Counted from the first letter of the stretch, positions 25,986 through 34,969 are shown. The stretch: 64,000 bases of DNA from VRUE01 sp963699215 (GCA_963699215.1 OY969422.1:1488001-1552000); one strand, 5' to 3'. Program-made: numbers and translations. The notes: a model not told the origin generated them from the letters alone.

Positions 25986-26890
25986 CTAAGGTGCGCGCAC
26001 CTCGGCGAAGCCGATGTTCCCCGGCGGGTCGACGAGGTCGGGGTGGAGGATGTGGCCGAGAAGCTCGACGCCGTCGACGAGGCGGGGGCCGGGGCGGGAG
26101 AATGTCGAAGCCGCGTCGACCGCGTAGACGCGGCCGGCGCCCAGCCCGGCTATCCGCTCCCAGTGCTCGACCGCCTGCACTTGCGCTTCGTCGGTGCGCC
26201 AGCCGCAGGGCATCGCGATCACGACGTCGGGATTGAGGCCCGACAGCGCCCCCCACTGGACTTCGGGCGACTTGAGGCCGGGCGGGCCGGCGACGTCCTC
26301 GCCGCCGCCGATCGAGATCATCTCCGGGATCCAGTGCCCGCCGACGAAGGGCGGGTCCAGCCACTCCAGCGCGATGACCCGGGAGAGGTGGCGCCGGTGA
26401 CGGCCGCGCGCACGGTGGCGAGGCGACCCTCCAGCTCGCCCCTCATGGCGTGGGCCTCCGACTCCATGCCGGTGGCCTCGCCGAGGCGGATCACGTCCTC
26501 GAGCATCTCCCCGAGCGTGCTCGGATCCTGTTGCAGGACACGTGGCTGGCTCGGCAGCCGCGCCGCAACCTCGAGCACATCCTCGTAGGAGACGGCGCAG
26601 ACGTCGCAGATCGCCTGGGTGACGATCAGGTCGGGAGCGAGCTCCGCCAGCCGCTCCTCGTCGAGCTCGTACAGCGCCCGCCCTTCGCCCACTGTTTCCT
26701 TCACCGCCGTGTCGATTTGGCGCGCGTCGAGCCCCGGCGCAAGCACGGTGCGGGTCAGGTGGGGAAGCGACCCGGCCGGGGGCGGGTAGTCGCACTCGTG
26801 GGTGACGGCGACGACGCTGTCGCCGAGGCCGAGGGCGAACAGCATCTCCGTCGCGGATGGGACGAGGCTGGCGATGCGCACGGAGCCCAA
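25986..26890 (-). pseudogene. Cobalamin-binding (BtuF-like) periplasmic-binding-fold protein, frameshifted
   Basis: The first 183 codons read RIASLVPSATEMLFALGLGDSVVAVTHECDYPP..., QAICDVCAVSYEDVLEVAAR and a long helix ending LEGRLATVRAAVTGA, the usual start of actinobacterial cobalamin-binding proteins. The matching second half is RVIALEWLDPPFVGGHWIPEMISIGGG...VVIAMPCGW...FSRPGPRLVDGVELL. It lies in another frame from about 26385 down to 25986. One base is missing near the C-run at 26377-26395. Without that lesion the product would be a normal protein of about 300 residues. There is no signal peptide and no transporter genes alongside. Whether this is a real mutation or a sequence error is open. 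Confidence 0.8.
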
Positions 26891-27011
26891 TATGTCACCT
26901 ACGCGGTCTGTGTCGCCATTCCGCGGGCGGGAAAGCTATATTCACCAATTGCCGAATGGCCGAAGACGACCTCCCCCGAAGTATCGGGCCACATAGGGCG
27001 GGCTCGCGCCG

Positions 27012-28316
27012 ATGAGCGTCCTACTGCTCGTCCTTCTGCTCCTGCTGCTGGCCATCAACGGCTTCTTCGTCGCGGCCGAGTTCGCCCTGGTGCGGAGCCG
27101 GCGCGGAAAGATCGAACAGCTCGTAGAGGAAGGCGAGCGCGGCGCCGAGGAGGTGATCGAGCAGCTGGACAAGATCGACGAATCGCTGTCCGCCTGCCAG
27201 ATCGGCATCACGATGGCCTCGATCGGGATCGGCTTCCTCGGCGAGCCCTCGCTGGCGAAGCTGCTGGAGCCGGCCTTCGGCGGCCTATCCCACGGCCTCG
27301 CCGTCGCCCTCTCGGTCGGCATCGCCTTCGCTTTGGTCACGGCGCTCCACATCAGCATCGGCGAGCAGGTGCCGAAGATGCTGGCGATCAACCAGGCGGA
27401 GCGGACCGCCCGCCGCGTCTCGCGCCCGCTCAACTGGTTCCGCGTCGCCACCGCCCCGGTAACCAAGGCGCTGAGCGCGATCTCCAACGCGATCGTCCGC
27501 CTCTTCGGGGTTGACCCGACCAACATCGACGAAAAGCACACCGCCGAGGATCTAAAGCAGATCATCGACAGCTCGCGGATGGGTGGGACCCTCGACCCCG
27601 GCGAGGCGGGGATGCTCGGTGGCGTCTTCCACCTGCACGAGCAGCAGGCGCGCGAGGTGATGACGCCGATCCCCGCCGTGGTCACGATCGACGCCGCGGA
27701 GACGGTGGAGACGGCGCTGCGACGCTGCGTCACCTCGGGGCACACGCGCCTGGTGGTGATCGAGGAAGACAACCCCGACCGGGTCAAGGGCATCGTCCAC
27801 AACAACAGTCTCGCCCGCCTCTACATGAGCGACGGTCCGGAGGCGCAGATCGAGCCGGTCGTGCGCGAGGCGGTGATCGTCCCCGAGACCAGGCCCCTCG
27901 ACGACCTCCTGCACGACCTGCAGGTGCAGCGGACCTCGCTCTCGGTGGTGGTCGACGAGTACGGCCGCACGGTGGGGATAGTCACGGTCGAGGACATCCT
28001 CGAGGAGGTGGTGGGGGAGATCGAGGACGAGACCGACCCTCGTGCCGCCGCCATGCGTCAGCTCGCCGGCGGCGAGTGGTTCGTGCGCGGCCACGTCTCG
28101 CTAGGCGACCTCGCTGACCGCGGGATCGAGCTGCCGGTCGACAGCGACGCCTACAACTCGATCGGCGGCTACGTCTTCGGCGAGCTCGGCCGCCTGCCGA
28201 AGCGGGGCGACACGATCGTCGCCAATGGCTACACGATCCGGGTCGAGTCGGTGCGCGAGAACCGGGTCGAGGCCGTGCGCATCAGCTCGGGCGGTTCCGT
28301 CCGGCCCGCTGCCTAG
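27012..28316 (+). CDS. Hemolysin-family CNNM/CorC-type membrane protein with CBS domains
   Basis: The 434-residue protein has an N-terminal DUF21 membrane region with several helices. It includes LLLAINGFFVAAEFALVRSRRGKIEQL and SACQIGITMASIGIGFLGEPSLAKLLEP, typical of the CNNM family. A CBS pair follows (AREVMTPIPAVVTIDAAETVETALRRC near 216-242, and EAVIVPETRPLDDLLHDLQ near 286). A C-terminal CorC/HlyC domain (GGEWFVRGHVSLGDLADRGIEL...) spans about 350-430. Members are linked to magnesium or cation efflux. Older annotations call them hemolysins without good evidence. It begins 121 bases from the divergent cobalamin-binding gene. Confidence 0.92.
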   Translation: MSVLLLVLLLLLLAINGFFVAAEFALVRSRRGKIEQLVEEGERGAEEVIEQLDKIDESLSACQIGITMASIGIGFLGEPSLAKLLEPAFGGLSHGLAVALSVGIAFALVTALHISIGEQVPKMLAINQAERTARRVSRPLNWFRVATAPVTKALSAISNAIVRLFGVDPTNIDEKHTAEDLKQIIDSSRMGGTLDPGEAGMLGGVFHLHEQQAREVMTPIPAVVTIDAAETVETALRRCVTSGHTRLVVIEEDNPDRVKGIVHNNSLARLYMSDGPEAQIEPVVREAVIVPETRPLDDLLHDLQVQRTSLSVVVDEYGRTVGIVTVEDILEEVVGEIEDETDPRAAAMRQLAGGEWFVRGHVSLGDLADRGIELPVDSDAYNSIGGYVFGELGRLPKRGDTIVANGYTIRVESVRENRVEAVRISSGGSVRPAA

Positions 28317-28359
28317 ATTTTTTGAGCAACCCGCGTCCGCCTAACCCTGGAGGTACTGC

Positions 28360-28583
28360 ATGTGGGTTGTGCGCTTGAGCGATAAGCAGCTCGAGGTTCT
28401 GAGGGCGCTGCTGCGCGCCGAAGATCACCTCGGTCCGGCGCTCAAAGGCGCGGTCGAGGCTCTCGACCTGGCCCGCTGGGACGACCTGCCGGAAGCAGAG
28501 CTCCCCTGGGAGGAGATCGAGGCGACCGCCCGCCGCCAGGGATGCTCGCCCGCGGATGTGATCTGGGACCGCGCCGGTAAGCG

Positions 28584-28587
<4 letters not shown>
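28360..28587 (+). CDS. Hypothetical protein (75 aa)
   Basis: This short protein (MWVVRLSDKQLEVLRALLRAEDHLGPALKGAVEAL...) is mostly helical and soluble. It ends with WEEIEATARRQGCSPADVIWDRAGKR. No known domain is recognised. An appropriate CTGGAGG ribosome-binding site lies before ATG 28360 and the codon use matches its neighbours, so it is probably genuine. It overlaps the stop of the convergent 3-hydroxyacyl-CoA dehydrogenase gene by four bases. Confidence 0.6.
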
Positions 28588-29414
<827 letters not shown>

Positions 29415-29481
29415 CTGAGGACGGGTTCCTATCACGAGACGTGTCACGCGCGCCGGGACCCGCGCGTCGCAGGCTCTAAAG

Positions 29482-29501
29482 TTGATTGACCGGTCGATCA
29501 A
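29482..29501. promoter_or_regulatory. Palindromic operator upstream of the thiolase gene
   Basis: TTGATTGACCGGTCGATCAA is a near-perfect 20-bp palindrome ending 16 bases before the thiolase ATG, between divergent catabolic genes. It resembles the TGACCGGTCA-type sites of TetR-family regulators of fatty-acid degradation. A similar site lies at 38172-38191. Confidence 0.6.
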
Positions 29502-29517
29502 GAAACGGGAGGCGCGA

Positions 29518-30702
29518 ATGTCAGGCAACGGAAACGGCAAGTTCGGCGGCCGCGAGGTCGTCATCGTCGAGGCGGTACGCACTCCGATCGGGCGCGGCCA
29601 CGAGGAGAAGGGCTACTACAAGGACGTCCACCCCTCGAACCTCCTCGCCAAGGTCTACCGCGAGCTCTTCGAGCGTTCCGGCGTCGATCCGTCCGAGACC
29701 GGCGACGTGGTCACTGGCTGCGCCCAGCAGTTCGGCGAGCAGGGGGTCAACATCGGCCGCAACGCCTGGCTCGAGGCCGGCCTGCCGATCGAGACGCCCG
29801 CAACCACGATCGACCGCCAGTGCGGCTCGGCCCAGCAGGCGGTCAACTTCGCTGCCGCGCTGATCGCCACCGGCGTCCACGACGTCGCGATCGGCTCCGG
29901 CGTCGAGCACATGGGCCACATCTCCTTCGCCGACGGCTACGAGGTGATGAAGGAGCACGGCTCGCCCTTCTCGCCCGCGCTGCTCGAGCGCTACGACCTG
30001 GTCCCGCAGGGCCTCTCAGCCGAGATGATCGCCGACAAGTGGGAGATCTCCCGCTCGGAGCTCGACGAGATCGGCCTCCGCTCCCAGCAACTCGCCGCCA
30101 AGGCGACGGAAGAGGGCCGCTTCGAGCGCGAGATAGTCCCCTTCGGCGTCAACGGCGACACCCACGTCACCGACCAGGGCCTGCGCGAGACGACCCTCGA
30201 GGGGCTGGCCAAGCTGAAGCCTGCCTTCAAGGAGGACGGCAAGATCACCGCCGGCAACTCCTCTCAGGTCTCCGACGGCGCCGCCGGGGTGCTCCTGATG
30301 GCGCGCGAGAGGGCCGACGCGCTGGGGCTGAAGCCGCGGGCGCGGATCTTCGACCAGACCACGGTCGGGGTCGACCCGGTGATCATGCTGACCGGCCCGA
30401 TCCCAGCCACCCAGAAGCTGCTCGAGCGCAACGGGATGGCGATGGACGACGTCGACCTGGTCGAGATCAACGAGGCCTTCGCCTCGGTCGTCGCCGCCTG
30501 GCGGCGCGAGCTCGACCCCGACATGGACCGGGTCAACGTCAACGGCGGCGCGATCGCTCTCGGCCACCCGCTCGGCTCGACCGGCGCCCGCCTGATCACC
30601 ACCCTGCTGCACGAGATGGAGCGCTCCGACAAGGAGATGGGCCTGGTGACGATGTGCTGCGGCGGCGGCCTCGGCACCGGGACGCTGATCCAGCGCGTCT
30701 AG
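29518..30702 (+). CDS. Acetyl-CoA C-acyltransferase (thiolase)
   Basis: The 394-residue thiolase cleaves 3-ketoacyl-CoA with CoA at the end of beta-oxidation. The catalytic nucleophile is in TTIDRQCGSAQQAVNFAAAL (Cys near residue 94). VEINEAFASVVAAWRREL near 316 and NVNGGAIALGHPLGSTGARL near 339-358 contain the histidine. VTMCCGGGLGTGTLI at the end has the second catalytic Cys. Start ATG 29518 follows GGGAGG. The gene lies downstream of the palindromic operator, supporting acyl-CoA-responsive control. It is divergent from the 3-hydroxyacyl-CoA dehydrogenase, so the two consecutive steps probably respond together. Confidence 0.95.
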   Translation: MSGNGNGKFGGREVVIVEAVRTPIGRGHEEKGYYKDVHPSNLLAKVYRELFERSGVDPSETGDVVTGCAQQFGEQGVNIGRNAWLEAGLPIETPATTIDRQCGSAQQAVNFAAALIATGVHDVAIGSGVEHMGHISFADGYEVMKEHGSPFSPALLERYDLVPQGLSAEMIADKWEISRSELDEIGLRSQQLAAKATEEGRFEREIVPFGVNGDTHVTDQGLRETTLEGLAKLKPAFKEDGKITAGNSSQVSDGAAGVLLMARERADALGLKPRARIFDQTTVGVDPVIMLTGPIPATQKLLERNGMAMDDVDLVEINEAFASVVAAWRRELDPDMDRVNVNGGAIALGHPLGSTGARLITTLLHEMERSDKEMGLVTMCCGGGLGTGTLIQRV

Positions 30703-30721
30703 CCGCAAGTATGTATCTTCT

Positions 30722-30746
30722 CCCTTTGGGTTTCTTGACCAAAGGG
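30722..30746 (+). promoter_or_regulatory. Hairpin covering the ribosome-binding site of the lipoprotein gene
   Basis: CCCTTTGG at 30722-30729 pairs perfectly with CCAAAGGG at 30739-30746 around a nine-base loop. The right arm contains the AAAGGGGAG ribosome-binding site of the TTG start at 30754. The stem would mask translation initiation unless melted or bound. With no T-run it is a poor terminator for the thiolase. Confidence 0.55.
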
Positions 30747-30753
30747 GAGAATT

Positions 30754-31167
30754 TTGATCAAGCGAACGGTTCAACTGATAGTTGGCATCCTGGCGGTGGG
30801 CGCCGTCTTCGCTGGCTGTGGCGGCGATGGCGACGACGACACCAGCACCGCGACGGTCAGCAAAGCGTCATTCGCCAAGCAGGCAAACGACATCTGCACG
30901 ACGGCTCAGAAAAAGCAGCTGGTCGAACTCAGAGCCGAAGAAGGGAACGTCGTCACGACGACCCTCATCGCTCTGCGAGCCGAGCTCGACCAAATCGAAG
31001 CGCTTGATGTGCCGGCGGGCGACGAGCCTGAAGTGGAAGCGATGCTCAAGGATCTGCGGGGCACGATCGCCAAAGCCAATCCGGATCTCGCGAAAGCCAA
31101 CGAACTGCTCGCACAGGCTGAGGAAAAAGCCGACAAACTCGGCTTGACCAAATGCCTCGCCAGCTGA
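30754..31167 (+). CDS. Putative lipoprotein, 137 aa
   Basis: The protein has a lipoprotein signal peptide: MIKRTVQLIVGILAVGAVFAGCG, with lipobox VFAGC near residue 22. A Gly/Asp-rich spacer and a helical domain (KASFAKQANDICTTAQKKQLVELRAEEG... to KCLAS) follow. Two further cysteines (ICTT and KCLAS) could form a disulphide. No enzymatic motif is visible. Actinobacterial relatives are of unknown function. It starts with TTG 30754 after a strong but hairpin-masked ribosome-binding site. Two hairpins downstream probably end the transcript. Confidence 0.75.
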   Translation: MIKRTVQLIVGILAVGAVFAGCGGDGDDDTSTATVSKASFAKQANDICTTAQKKQLVELRAEEGNVVTTTLIALRAELDQIEALDVPAGDEPEVEAMLKDLRGTIAKANPDLAKANELLAQAEEKADKLGLTKCLAS

Positions 31168-31178
31168 CCTGCGTCTGA

Positions 31179-31226
31179 GCGAACCCCGCCGACCGCGCGC
31201 GTGTCGTCGCGAATCGGCGGGGTCGC
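31179..31226 (+). terminator. Long hairpin after the lipoprotein gene
   Basis: CCCCGCCGA (31184-31192) and TCGGCGGGG (31214-31222) pair perfectly and the stem continues as GCGA/TCGC with one bulge. It lies 12 bases after the lipoprotein stop. No T-run is present. Confidence 0.5.
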
Positions 31227-31243
31227 GCGCTGAGGCCGGTCGA

Positions 31244-31263
31244 CCCTGGCCATGCAGCCAGGG
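31244..31263 (+). terminator. Second hairpin before the acyl-CoA dehydrogenase gene
   Basis: CCCTGGC (31244-31250) pairs with GCCAGGG (31257-31263) around CATGCA. It ends 17 bases before the ATG at 31281, so it may mark a terminator or a leader structure of the next gene. Confidence 0.4.
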
Positions 31264-31280
31264 CCGATATGCTCAGGCCG

Positions 31281-32459
31281 ATGGACCTCAGCCTCTCACC
31301 GTCTGAGCGCGAGTTTCGCGATGAGGTCCGGACCTGGCTGGAGGAGAACCACCCCGGGCCGGAGCCGGAGGGCGGCCTCGAGGAGGTGATGGCCTTCCGC
31401 CGCGAGTGGCAGGGCAAGCTGCACGAGGCGGGCTGGGCAGGCATCTCCTGGCCGAAGGAGTACGGCGGCCGCGGCGCGACCCTGATCGAGCAGGCGATCT
31501 TCGTCGGCGAGGCGGCGCGGCAGGAAGCGCCCAGCCCCGCCAACGTGCTCGGCCTGGCGATGGGTGGGCCGGTGGTGATCGCCCACGGCACCGACGAGCA
31601 GAAGCAGCGCTACCTAGAGCCGATCCTGACCGCCGAGGAGATCTGGTGCCAGGGCTTCTCCGAGCCCGAGTCGGGCTCCGACCTCGCCTCGCTGAAGACG
31701 AAGGCGGTCAAGGACGGCGACGAATGGGTCGTCACCGGGCAGAAGGTATGGACGACCTTCGCCCAGTACGCGAAGTGGTGCATGCTCGTCGCCCGCACCG
31801 ACCCCGACGCCCCCAAGCACAAGGGGCTCACCTACTTCCTGATGGACATGGATCAGCCCGGGGTCGAGGCGAAGCCGCTGGTCCAGATCACCGGCGAGGG
31901 CGAGTTCAACGAGGTCTTCATCGAAGAAGCGCGGATCCCCGACGAGAACGTGGTCGGCGGTGTCGGCAACGGCTGGTCGGTGGCGATCACGACGCTGATG
32001 AACGAGCGCGCCGGGCTCGCCTTCGGGGCGATCGCGCAGATTGCCAACAGCCTCAAACGTCTGGGTGAGCTGGCGCAGGAGACCCGCTTCAACGGCGGCA
32101 GCGCGGCCGAGGACCCGGTGCTGCGCCAGCGCATCGCCCAGCTGCAGATCGAGGCCGAGACGATGCGGCTCAACGCCTACCGCGGTCTGACCAAGACGAT
32201 GCAGTCGGGTATCCCAGGGCCGGAGGGCTCGCTGGGCAAGTGGCAGTGGGCCGACATCAACCAGCGGATCGCCGAGCTGGCGCTCGACATCGAGGGCGCC
32301 TACGCGCCGCTCGACCGCGGCGCCGAGCACGCCGTCGCCAACGGCGCCTGGCAGTACGGCTTCCTGCGCTCGCGCGCCAACTCGATCGAGGGCGGCACCA
32401 CCGACATCCTCAAGAACATCATCGCCGAGCGCGTGCTCGGCCTGCCGAGGCTGCGTTAG
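31281..32459 (+). CDS. Acyl-CoA dehydrogenase, catalytic subunit of a probable pair
   Basis: This 392-residue flavoprotein introduces a trans-2 double bond into acyl-CoA. The N-domain reads SEREFRDEVRTWLEENHPGPE, and GWAGISWPKEYGGRG is typical. QGFSEPESGSDLASLKTKAVKDGDEWVVTGQKVWTTF near residues 120-155 is the FAD/substrate loop. The C-domain ends RANSIEGGTTDILKNIIAERVLGLPR, where Glu of IEGGT is the catalytic base position. It is followed eight bases later by a second dehydrogenase lacking that Glu. This resembles the FadE heterotetramers of actinobacterial steroid side-chain degradation. ATG 31281 gives MDLSLSPSE; ATG 31269 is possible. Confidence 0.92.
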   Translation: MDLSLSPSEREFRDEVRTWLEENHPGPEPEGGLEEVMAFRREWQGKLHEAGWAGISWPKEYGGRGATLIEQAIFVGEAARQEAPSPANVLGLAMGGPVVIAHGTDEQKQRYLEPILTAEEIWCQGFSEPESGSDLASLKTKAVKDGDEWVVTGQKVWTTFAQYAKWCMLVARTDPDAPKHKGLTYFLMDMDQPGVEAKPLVQITGEGEFNEVFIEEARIPDENVVGGVGNGWSVAITTLMNERAGLAFGAIAQIANSLKRLGELAQETRFNGGSAAEDPVLRQRIAQLQIEAETMRLNAYRGLTKTMQSGIPGPEGSLGKWQWADINQRIAELALDIEGAYAPLDRGAEHAVANGAWQYGFLRSRANSIEGGTTDILKNIIAERVLGLPRLR

Positions 32460-32467
32460 AGGCCGCC

Positions 32468-33592
32468 ATGTACTTCGACCTCACCGACGAGCAGCAGGCG
32501 ATCAAGTCGACCGCGCGCGAGTTCCTCGCCGCTCGCTACAAGTCGGAGCGGATCCGCGAGCTGGCAGAGAGCGAGCACGGCTTCGAGCAGTCCGACTGGG
32601 AGGAGATGGCCGAGCTCGGCTGGCCCGGCCTGGCGCTCCCCGAGGAGTGGGGGGGCCAGGGGCTCGGCGTCGTCGACCTGGCCGTGCTCTTCGAGGAGAT
32701 GGGCTACGCGCTGGCGCCCTCGCCGCTGCTCTCGACCACGGTCGCCGGCCTGGCGCTGGCGACCAACGGGACCGACGAGCAGCGCGAGCGCTGGCTTCGC
32801 CCCATTGCCAGCGGCGAGGCGCGCGGCACCGTCGCCCTCTTCGACGCCGGGACCCCAGCACGGATCGGCGACTTCGCGATGGAGGCCAAGGCCGACGGCG
32901 ACGGCGTCGTCCTCGACGGCGAGAAGGTGCTGGTCATGGACGCGGCGAGCGCCGACTTCTTCCTCGTCGCCACCGCCGACGGCCGCCGCCACCTGGTCGA
33001 GCGCGGCGCCGACGGGGTCGGCGTCTCCGCTGAGAAGTCGATCGACCTCACCCGCCGCCTCTACTCGGTCCGCTTCGACGGGGTGCGGGTCGGGCCAGAG
33101 GCGACTATCGACGGCGGGCAGGAGGAGTACTTGCCGGTCCTCTGGCGCGCCTGTGTGGCGATCGCGGCCGAGTCGACCGGCGTCGCCCAGCGGACGATGG
33201 AGATGGCGGTCGAGTACGCCAAGGACCGCCACCAGTTCGGCCGGCCGATCGGCGCCTACCAGGCGGTCTCGCACCGCTGCGCCCAGATGCTGCTGGAGAC
33301 CGAGAACTCGCGCTCCGCCGTCTATGGCGCCGCCTGGGCTGCTGACGCCGAGCCCGAGTCGCTGCCCCTGGCAGCCTCGATGGCCAAGGCCTACGCCTCC
33401 GACGCCGGCTGGCGCGTACCCGACGCCTCGATCCAGGTCCACGGCGGGATCGGCTTCACCTGGGAGCACGACCTCCACTTCTTCCTCAAGCGCGGCAAGG
33501 CGAACGCGGCCACCTTCGGCGACGTCCGCTGGCACCGCGAGCGGGTGGCCGACCTGGTTCTCGCCGAGACGCTGGCGCCGGTCCCGGCTTGA
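32468..33592 (+). CDS. Acyl-CoA dehydrogenase, probable non-catalytic subunit
   Basis: The 374-residue protein starts MYFDLTDEQQAIKSTAREFLAARYKSERIRELAES and has the family's GLALPEEWGGQGLGVVDLAVLFEEMG. The middle domain is divergent: the loop reads VLDGEKVLVMDAASADFFLVA. The C-domain has YAKDRHQFGRPIGAYQAVSHRCA and IQVHGGIGFTWEHDLHFFLKR but lacks the EGT/EGG motif with the catalytic glutamate. This is what one of the two subunits in heteromeric FadE pairs shows. It lies eight bases after the catalytic partner and overlaps the LLM gene by four bases, so the three are one operon. Confidence 0.9.
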   Translation: MYFDLTDEQQAIKSTAREFLAARYKSERIRELAESEHGFEQSDWEEMAELGWPGLALPEEWGGQGLGVVDLAVLFEEMGYALAPSPLLSTTVAGLALATNGTDEQRERWLRPIASGEARGTVALFDAGTPARIGDFAMEAKADGDGVVLDGEKVLVMDAASADFFLVATADGRRHLVERGADGVGVSAEKSIDLTRRLYSVRFDGVRVGPEATIDGGQEEYLPVLWRACVAIAAESTGVAQRTMEMAVEYAKDRHQFGRPIGAYQAVSHRCAQMLLETENSRSAVYGAAWAADAEPESLPLAASMAKAYASDAGWRVPDASIQVHGGIGFTWEHDLHFFLKRGKANAATFGDVRWHRERVADLVLAETLAPVPA

Positions 33593-34617
33593 GCGCGCTC
33601 GACCGCATCTCGGTCGCTGCGATCGGCATCACCGTCGCCGATCTCGAGGCCGAGGCCAAGCGCGCCGAGGCGGCCGGCGTCGAGTGCGTCTGGGCGCCGG
33701 AGCTGTTTCGCTCCTCGGTCACCCAGGCTGCCTACCTCGCCGGCCGCACCGAGCGGATCGGTATCGCCACTGGGATCGCCTGGGCCTTCACCCGCAGCCC
33801 CTTCATCCTCGCCATCTCAGCGCTCGACGTCGACGAGATGTCCGGCGGTCGCTTCCGCCTCGGCCTCGGCTCTGGCGTCAAGCGTCTCAACGAGACCTGG
33901 CACAACGCCGAGTATGGCCGCCCGGCGCCGCACCTGCGCGAGGCGATCGAGGCGACGCGGACGATCATGCAGCAGGCCGGCAAGGGCGAGCCGATCCGCT
34001 ACGAGGGGGAGTACTACGACATCGACATCAAGGGCTGGATCCGGCCTCACCCAGCGCCGCGCGAGTCGGTGCCGATCTACACCGCCGGGGTGCAGGGCGG
34101 CATGTGCCGGATGGCCGGCGACGTCGCCGACGGCCTGATCGGCCACCCGATCCAGAGCCTGCGCTGGATCGACGAGGTCGTCGTCTCCTCCTTCGAGGAG
34201 GGTCTGCAGCGCTCAGGCCGCGAGCGCAAGGATTTCGACTACCTGCCAACGGTCTGCTGCGCGATCGACGACGACGAGGCGAAGGCGATCGAGATGGCCC
34301 GCCGCACGATCTCCTTCTACGCCACCGTGAAGACCTACATGCCGCTCTGGGAGCTGCACGGCTTCGCCGACAACGCCGTTGCCGCCGGCGAGGCCTTCCG
34401 CCGCGGCGACCTCGCGGCTGTTCCCGCCGCGATCAGTGACGAGATGGTCGACGCTTACTGCGCCGCCGGGCCGCTCGACAAGGTCCGCGCCCGGGTCGAG
34501 GCGACGGCCGAGCGCGCCGACGGCCTCTTTCTCACTCCGCCGACCTACTTCATCGCCCCCGAGGAGCTGAGCGAGTACCAGAACCGCCTGATCGACGCCT
34601 TCGGCCCGAAGGCCTGA
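33589..34617 (+). CDS. LLM class flavin-dependent oxidoreductase
   Basis: The 342-residue protein is of the luciferase-like monooxygenase class. Signs are ISVAAIGITVADLEAEAKRAEAAGVECVWAPELFRSS near the start and RIGIATGIAWAFTRSPFILAISALDVDEMSGGRFRLGLGSG near 60-100. The core reads PIYTAGVQGGMCRMAGDVADGLIGHP near 162-187. Actinobacterial members often use F420 as cofactor, but FMN is also possible; the substrate is unknown. TTG 33589 overlaps the stop of the acyl-CoA dehydrogenase gene (TTGA), implying translational coupling and a role in the same catabolic pathway. Confidence 0.9.
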   Translation: MSALDRISVAAIGITVADLEAEAKRAEAAGVECVWAPELFRSSVTQAAYLAGRTERIGIATGIAWAFTRSPFILAISALDVDEMSGGRFRLGLGSGVKRLNETWHNAEYGRPAPHLREAIEATRTIMQQAGKGEPIRYEGEYYDIDIKGWIRPHPAPRESVPIYTAGVQGGMCRMAGDVADGLIGHPIQSLRWIDEVVVSSFEEGLQRSGRERKDFDYLPTVCCAIDDDEAKAIEMARRTISFYATVKTYMPLWELHGFADNAVAAGEAFRRGDLAAVPAAISDEMVDAYCAAGPLDKVRARVEATAERADGLFLTPPTYFIAPEELSEYQNRLIDAFGPKA

Positions 34618-34630
34618 CCCGCCCGGGGGC

Positions 34631-34912
34631 GTGAGCGGCGCGGACGAGTCTCGCGAGCTGGAAGTGCTCGGCCGCGTGCGCGAGATCCCGGCCGGGTTCG
34701 TGCGGACCTACGGCGACGTCTCGCCGGGAGCCCCGCGCTTTGCCGGCGCCGTGCTCTTCGAGTGCGACGATCCCGACCTGCCCTGGTGGCGCGTGGTCCG
34801 TGCCGACGGCTCGCTTGCAAAGGGCAGGCGGCAGCGGCAGCGCCTGGTCGCCGAGGGCGTGCCCTTTCGCGGCGAGAGGGTGGACATGGGCCGGGCCCGA
34901 GTCCCGAGCTGA
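34631..34912 (+). CDS. MGMT-family alkyltransferase-like (ATL) protein
   Basis: This 93-residue protein resembles the C-terminal domain of O6-methylguanine-DNA methyltransferase. VLGRVREIPAGFVRTYGDVSPG is the DNA-binding helix region. The usual PCHRVV active-site motif is replaced by PWWRVVRADGSLAKG near residues 50-64. The alkyl-acceptor Cys is replaced by Trp, the hallmark of ATL proteins. These bind damaged guanines and recruit nucleotide excision repair instead of removing the alkyl group. The start is GTG 34631. It stands 13 bases after the LLM gene, possibly co-transcribed. A palindromic element follows. Confidence 0.82.
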   Translation: MSGADESRELEVLGRVREIPAGFVRTYGDVSPGAPRFAGAVLFECDDPDLPWWRVVRADGSLAKGRRQRQRLVAEGVPFRGERVDMGRARVPS

Positions 34913-34924
34913 GCGCCTCCTCCC

Positions 34925-34969
34925 TCCGGTGCGCTTTATGTACCCATGATGTGCAAAAGGCGCACCGGA
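34925..34969. repeat. Palindromic intergenic element with TACCCAT loop
   Basis: TCCGGTGCGC at 34925-34934 pairs with GCGCACCGGA at 34960-34969, extended by TTT/AAA with one bulged G. The loop holds GTACCCATGATG. The loop's GTACCCAT also occurs in the elements at 9111-9174 and 35238-35287, though the stems differ. It lies between convergent genes at 34912 and 35021. Confidence 0.7.

Noticed and set aside
26937..26942. TATATT as promoter for the CBS/CorC membrane protein
   Set aside because: It lacks a -35 box and may be chance in an AT-rich patch.
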